NCBI GenBank assembly: GCA_030425615.1
Contig: JAUIAI010000035.1
Span: 1 to 10,418 of the forward strand
Source: Gammaproteobacteria bacterium
Lineage (GTDB): Bacteria > Pseudomonadota > Gammaproteobacteria > Burkholderiales > Burkholderiaceae_E
DNA length: 10,418 bases
Reading direction: 5' to 3'
In this document: piece by piece, positions 7,210 to 10,418 of the stretch
How positions within the stretch are numbered: the first letter of the stretch is position 1
How the letters are laid out: every line of letters begins with the position of its first letter
Translations under genes and position numbers: made by a program
The notes under the pieces: generated by a model
Seen by the model: the letters and a program-made list of their open reading frames with translations, nothing else
Told to the model about the DNA's origin: nothing
Database searches by the model: none

Positions 7210-7839
7210 GCGGGCGCTGGGCCTGGCGTTCATCTCGTCCACCCATCGGCGCACGTGGACCAGGGCTTCGGGCACGACCAGGTCCACGCGCTTCGCGGTA
7301 TCGATGGCGATCAGCGCGACGATGTCGGCCAGCGAGAAGTCGTCTCCCGCGATGAACCGGCTCTCGGCCAGACGCGCGTCCAGCTTCACCAGGAGATCGT
7401 CGAAACAGCGCCGGCCGCGCTCGGCCAGTGCCGGGATCTGCGGCATGCCGCTGGCGTACCCGGCGATCGCCCGGTCGTCGAACAGGGGCGCGGCGTTGCG
7501 CAGGGCGTCACCTACGGGCCCCATGCCCTCGATCTCCATGCGCCGGCTCCACTGCTCGATCACCGCCTTCTCGCGCGGGGTGCGGCCCATCAGCGACGGT
7601 TCCGGATGGAGCTCCTCGAAGTATCGGCAGATCGCGATCGACTCGGTCAGCCGGGTGCCGTCGTCCAGTTCGAGCACCGGCACGGTGCCGCGCGGATTGA
7701 TCGCCAGGAACCAGTCGGCGAACTGTTCCTTCTCACGCGTGTTGACCTGAACGGTCTCCGGCAGCGGAATACCCTTCTCGGCCAGGAACATGCGCACGCG
7801 GCGCGGGTTGGGGGCAAGCGTGAAGTCGTACAGCTTCAT
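7204..7839 (-). CDS. Glutathione S-transferase family protein
   Basis: The product is 211 residues, the standard two-domain soluble GST length. The N-terminal thioredoxin-fold domain (1-80) has cis-Pro54 in GTVPVLEL and the glutathione gamma-Glu-binding pair Glu66-Ser67 in TESIAI. The all-helical C-terminal domain carries the N-capping box FIAGDDFSLADI (162-173). At the N-terminus the sequence is DFTLAPNPRRVR, so the Ser or Cys of theta, zeta or beta classes is Ala9 or Pro12. I believe APNPRRVR is common in one proteobacterial GST subgroup, so this need not mean inactivity. It could conjugate or isomerise electrophilic aromatic products, or act as a glutathione peroxidase; the substrate is unknown. 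It follows guaC by nine bases with a strong ribosome site and is presumably cotranscribed with it. Confidence 0.92.
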   Translation of the reverse strand: MKLYDFTLAPNPRRVRMFLAEKGIPLPETVQVNTREKEQFADWFLAINPRGTVPVLELDDGTRLTESIAICRYFEELHPEPSLMGRTPREKAVIEQWSRRMEIEGMGPVGDALRNAAPLFDDRAIAGYASGMPQIPALAERGRRCFDDLLVKLDARLAESRFIAGDDFSLADIVALIAIDTAKRVDLVVPEALVHVRRWVDEMNARPSARA

Positions 7840-7844
7840 GGCGT

Positions 7845-7850
7845 CTCCTC
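7845..7850 (-). promoter_or_regulatory. Ribosome binding site of gst, embedded in the guaC stop codon
   Basis: On the minus strand the guaC stop and the gst Shine-Dalgarno form TGAGGAGA, five bases before ATG 7839. The GAGGAG core shares two bases with the stop codon, suggesting reinitiation coupling of gst to guaC. Confidence 0.7.
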
Positions 7851-8823
7851 AGGATAGGAACTCGGCACGGTTGTCGTGGCCCAGGATGACGTAGTTCACC
7901 CGCCGCAGGTCGGTGAGCGAGCGCCCCCCGGCATAGGAGATGGCGCTCTGCAGGTCCTCCTCCATCTCGCGCAGCGTGTCCGCGAGATGCCCCTTCACCG
8001 GCTCGAGGATACGCTTGCCCTCGATGAAGCTGCGATGCTCCTTGTTGTGCTCGGACGCCGATCCGAAGTACTCCTTGTACCGGCGGCCGTCGACCTCCAC
8101 GGTCTGGCCGGGTGATTCCTCGTGGCCCGCGAACAGCGAGCCGATCATGACCATGGTGGCGCCGAAACGAACCGACTTGGCGATGTCGCCGTGCTCGCGG
8201 ATGCCGCCGTCGGCGATGACCGGCTTCGTCGCCACGCGGGCGCACCATTTGAGCGCCGCGAGTTGCCAGCCACCGGTACCGAACCCGGTCTTCATGCGCG
8301 TGATGCAGACCTTGCCCGGCCCGATGCCGACCTTCGTGGCATCCGCGCCCCAGCGCTCGAGGTCCATGACGGCCTCGGGCGTGCCGACGTTGCCCCCGAT
8401 GACGAAGGTCCCCGGCAGCCGCGCCTTGATGTGCCGGATCATGTCCTTGACCGAATCCGCGTGACCGTGCGCGATGTCGATCGTGATGAAATCCGCACCG
8501 ATCCCTTCCGCCGCCAGCACGTCGACGAGTTCGCGGTCGGCATCACGCACCCCGACCGACAACGAGACGATCAGGCCGCGCCCGCGCATGTGCCTGGCGA
8601 ACGCGAGCGAGTCGTTGTCGAAGCGGTGATGAATGTAGAAGTAGCCGTGGCCGGCCAGCCATTCGCAGATGCCGTCGTCCACCACCGTACGCATGTTCGC
8701 CGGAACCACCGGCAGGCGGAACCGGTGTCCGCCCAGCGTCACGCTGGGATCACACTCCCGGCGACTGCCGACCGCGCAGCGACGCGGCAGCAGCAGGACG
8801 TTCTCGTAGTCGAAGATTTCCAT
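7849..8823 (-). CDS. guaC: GMP reductase, short GuaC form
   Basis: The product is 324 residues, an IMPDH/GMPR-family TIM barrel without CBS domains. It reduces GMP to IMP and ammonia with NADPH in purine salvage. The catalytic loop KVGIGPGKVCITRMKTG carries Cys173 and Thr175. Phosphate-binding ADGGIREHGDIAKS (204-217), GSLFAGHEESPG (238-249) and KEYFGSAS follow. The N-terminus FDYENVLLLP and VVPANMRTVVD matches the roughly 325-residue GuaC group I associate with Firmicutes rather than the longer E. coli form (about 347 residues). GMP reductase is favoured over IMP dehydrogenase by the lack of CBS domains and the GMPR-type RYKEYFGSAS flap. ATG 8823 gives the family N-terminus; its ribosome site is weak (GAG). 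It follows the ligase-like gene by 66 bases and is nine bases before gst. Confidence 0.93.
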   Translation of the reverse strand: MEIFDYENVLLLPRRCAVGSRRECDPSVTLGGHRFRLPVVPANMRTVVDDGICEWLAGHGYFYIHHRFDNDSLAFARHMRGRGLIVSLSVGVRDADRELVDVLAAEGIGADFITIDIAHGHADSVKDMIRHIKARLPGTFVIGGNVGTPEAVMDLERWGADATKVGIGPGKVCITRMKTGFGTGGWQLAALKWCARVATKPVIADGGIREHGDIAKSVRFGATMVMIGSLFAGHEESPGQTVEVDGRRYKEYFGSASEHNKEHRSFIEGKRILEPVKGHLADTLREMEEDLQSAISYAGGRSLTDLRRVNYVILGHDNRAEFLS

Positions 8824-8842
8824 GGCAGCTCAACGGTGTTCC

Positions 8843-8859
8843 GGCATCGTCATGATGCC
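8843..8859 (-). promoter_or_regulatory. Hairpin in the leader before guaC
   Basis: GGCATC-GTCAT-GATGCC is a perfect 6-bp inverted repeat with a 5-base loop, 19 bases before the guaC ATG on the minus strand. A flanking CGGTG/CACCG pairing could lengthen the stem with a bulge. It may be part of a guaC leader or an RNA-processing site, but it matches no riboswitch consensus that I recognise. Confidence 0.3.
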
Positions 8860-8873
8860 ACCGATGACACTGC

Positions 8874-8891
8874 GACCGTGCGGACACGGTC
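8874..8891 (-). terminator. Hairpin at the end of the ligase-like gene
   Basis: GACCGTG-CGGA-CACGGTC is a perfect 7-bp stem with a 4-base loop, overlapping the stop codon of the ligase-like gene. No T-run follows on the minus strand, so it may attenuate or stabilise the 3' end rather than terminate fully before guaC. Confidence 0.35.
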
Positions 8892-10128
8892 ACTCGTAGG
8901 TCCGCGCGTCCTCGATGACTTTACCGTCGTTGGGCAGGCTGCCGGGCGACACCAACTCCACCTCGGCCCTGAGCCTGGTGATCTCGCGCACCGCCTCGAC
9001 CAGCCGCCCGGCGAGCCCCTCGGGCGATCCGTCGACCTCTGCCCGCAGGCAGAGCTGGTCATTGGCCATCTCGCCGGACACGACGAGCCGCGCGCGCCCG
9101 ATCTCGGGAAAGCGTTCGCGCACGGCCGCAACCTGCTCCGGCCGCACGAACATGCCACGTACCTTCGTGGACTGGTCGGCCCGGCCCATCCAGCCGGCGA
9201 TGCGGACATTGGTGCGTCCGCAGGGCGAAGGGCCGGGGATCACCTTCGACATGTCACCGGTGCCGAAACGGATCAACGGATAGACGCGGTTGAACGATGT
9301 GACGACAACCTCTCCGACCTCGCCGTCGGGAACCGGTTCGTCGGTTCCGGGGCGCACGATCTCGAGAATCAGGTCCTCGTCCAGGATCATGCCTTCGAGC
9401 GCCTCGCTCTCGTAGGCGATCAGACCCACGTCGGCCGTGCCGTACCACTGCAGCACGGTGTCCACACCCTGCTCGTGGAACCAGCTCCGCAGGGACGGTG
9501 GCAGCGCTTCGGCGCCCACCAGTGCACGCTTCAGATTCGAGACGTCGGTCCCGAGTTCCCGCGACTTCTCGATCAGGATGCGCAGGAAGGACGGCGTGCC
9601 GACGTAGGCATCCGGCCGGAACCGGCGCACCAGCTCGAGCTGCTGCTCGGTCTGCCCGATACCCGCCGGGATGACCACGCAGCCCATCTTGCGTGCCGCG
9701 TGGTGGACCATCCAGGCGCCCGGGGTCATGTGATAGCCGAAGCAGTTCTGCAGCACGTGCCCGCGTCGCATGCCTGCGGCGTGGAGAGCCCTGGCCGCAC
9801 GGAACGGATCGTCGTCGGCCGCCTCCGGATCGAACACCGGGCCCGGCGACATGTAGAGCGCACCCAGTTCGCTGATCGCGACCGTGATCAGCCCCCCGAA
9901 CGGTGGATCCGCTTCCTGCAGTTCGGCGAGCACGCTCTTGCGCAGCACCGGCAGGGTGGCCAGCGACTTGCGCGAATGGATGGTGTCCGGATCGACCTCG
10001 GCCAGGCGCCGCGCCCAGCCCGGTGCGTTTTCCTTGGCGTGTCGCACGAGACCCGGCAGCCGGGCCATCAGCGCGCCCTCGCGCGCCTCCGGAGTGCGGG
10101 TCTCGAGCTCGTCGTAGTGTTCGCTCAT
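8890..10128 (-). CDS. Phenylacetate-CoA ligase (PaaK)-like adenylate-forming protein with altered P-loop
   Basis: The product is 412 residues, close to PaaK (about 430-440). The ANL core motifs are largely present: LVGAEALPPSL (203-213), YGTADVG (229-235, A5), PLIRFGTGD (294-302, A7), and GRADQSTKVRGMFVRPEQV (335-353, A8/hinge, in PaaK style). A C-terminal Lys403 in NDGKVIEDA is a candidate catalytic lysine. Where PaaK carries its Ser/Gly/Thr-rich ATP loop, this protein reads YMSPGPVFDPE (92-102), with no STG core. ATP binding is therefore altered or lost. By family it would activate an aryl acid with ATP and CoA. The gene lies 17 bases after livF, which suggests a substrate shared with the transporter. 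The start at 10128 is fixed by the livF stop just upstream; its ribosome site is weak (GGAC). Confidence 0.85.
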   Translation of the reverse strand: MSEHYDELETRTPEAREGALMARLPGLVRHAKENAPGWARRLAEVDPDTIHSRKSLATLPVLRKSVLAELQEADPPFGGLITVAISELGALYMSPGPVFDPEAADDDPFRAARALHAAGMRRGHVLQNCFGYHMTPGAWMVHHAARKMGCVVIPAGIGQTEQQLELVRRFRPDAYVGTPSFLRILIEKSRELGTDVSNLKRALVGAEALPPSLRSWFHEQGVDTVLQWYGTADVGLIAYESEALEGMILDEDLILEIVRPGTDEPVPDGEVGEVVVTSFNRVYPLIRFGTGDMSKVIPGPSPCGRTNVRIAGWMGRADQSTKVRGMFVRPEQVAAVRERFPEIGRARLVVSGEMANDQLCLRAEVDGSPEGLAGRLVEAVREITRLRAEVELVSPGSLPNDGKVIEDARTYE

Positions 10129-10145
10129 TGCTTGTCCGGCCTTTG

Positions 10146-10418
10146 TCAGCCCAGCCAGCGCTTGCGCCGCTTGTAGTGCTTGACGTCGCGGAAGGACTTG
10201 CGCCCCTCACCGCCAACGCCCAGGTAGAACTCCTTGACGTCGTCGTTCTCGCGCAGCGCCGCCGCGGGCCCGTCCATGACGACCCGCCCGGACTCCAGGC
10301 TGTAACCGTAGTCTGCGTACTTGAGCGCGATGTTCGTGTTCTGCTCGGCCAGCAGGAACGACACACCCTCGTTCTTGTTGAGCTGATCGACGATGGTGAA
10401 GATCGCCTCGACCAGCTG
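10146..10418 (-). CDS. livF: Branched-chain/aromatic-type ABC transporter ATP-binding protein LivF, C-terminal part (5' end outside window)
   Basis: The last 90 codons of an ABC ATPase are visible, and the frame is open to the window edge. The sequence has the H-loop region in LivF form (VSFLLAEQNTNIALKYADYGY; the usual His is replaced by Gln in AEQN, as is normal for LivF), followed by LESGRVVMDGPAAALRENDDVKEFYLG. Walker A, the signature and Walker B lie outside the window. The C-terminus runs on past FYLG with a basic tail (KSFRDVKHYKRRKRWLG). I associate such a tail with Liv ATPases in aromatic-acid clusters, from memory. The protein would pair with LivG, LivH, LivM and a periplasmic binding protein to import a branched-chain amino acid or aromatic carboxylate. 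It is followed at 17 bases by the ligase-like gene. Confidence 0.9.
   Translation of the reverse strand, partial: QLVEAIFTIVDQLNKNEGVSFLLAEQNTNIALKYADYGYSLESGRVVMDGPAAALRENDDVKEFYLGVGGEGRKSFRDVKHYKRRKRWLG

Noticed and set aside
5745..7355. A 536-codon plus-strand frame covering the SDR, the FMN reductase and part of gst
   Set aside because: It crosses three well-supported genes in the wrong frame or strand and becomes Arg/Pro-rich without motifs.
8122..10176. A 684-codon open frame on the plus strand opposite guaC and the ligase-like gene
   Set aside because: It spans two real genes and their gap, with shadow-type composition and no recognisable domain.

Overview
The window reads as chromosomal DNA from a high-GC proteobacterium, most likely beta- or gammaproteobacterial. 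This rests on third-position GC bias, tightly packed operons with ATGA overlaps, a Liv-type ABC transporter, a PaaY-like protein and a bacterial GST; I cannot fix the genus. No tRNA, rRNA, CRISPR array, insertion sequence or phage gene was seen. Almost everything is coding, and no gene-free stretch reaches 300 bases. The longest gaps are 66-67 bases.

Layout. The left edge holds the 3' part of a plus-strand metallo-beta-lactamase-fold hydrolase gene (to 626). It converges on a five-gene minus-strand operon read from 6515 down to 647: a DECR-like short-chain dehydrogenase, a PaaY-like hexapeptide protein, the two subunits of an indolepyruvate-type 2-oxoacid:ferredoxin oxidoreductase (iorA, iorB) and a 4HBT-type acyl-CoA thioesterase. 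Divergent from it, across 67 bases, is an NADPH-dependent FMN reductase gene (6583-7158, plus). This converges on a second minus-strand series read from the right edge: the end of a livF-type ABC transporter ATPase, an unusual phenylacetate-CoA-ligase-like protein, a GMP reductase (guaC) and a glutathione S-transferase.

How the genes may work together. The set points to CoA-thioester catabolism of aromatic acids or aromatic amino acids (inference). The Liv transporter would import the substrate. IorAB would oxidatively decarboxylate an aryl-2-oxoacid to an aryl-acetyl-CoA. The ligase-like protein would handle free aryl acid. The SDR would act on an enoyl-CoA or dienoyl-CoA intermediate. The PaaY-like protein and the 4HBT protein would release CoA from dead-end thioesters. 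The FMN reductase and GST look like redox or detoxification support. guaC does not obviously fit this theme.

Points worth a second look: the ligase-like protein has lost the usual glycine/serine/threonine-rich ATP-binding loop; the SDR lacks the expected catalytic Tyr and Asn; guaC sits inside the aromatic cluster; and several perfect inverted repeats occupy the intergenic gaps.
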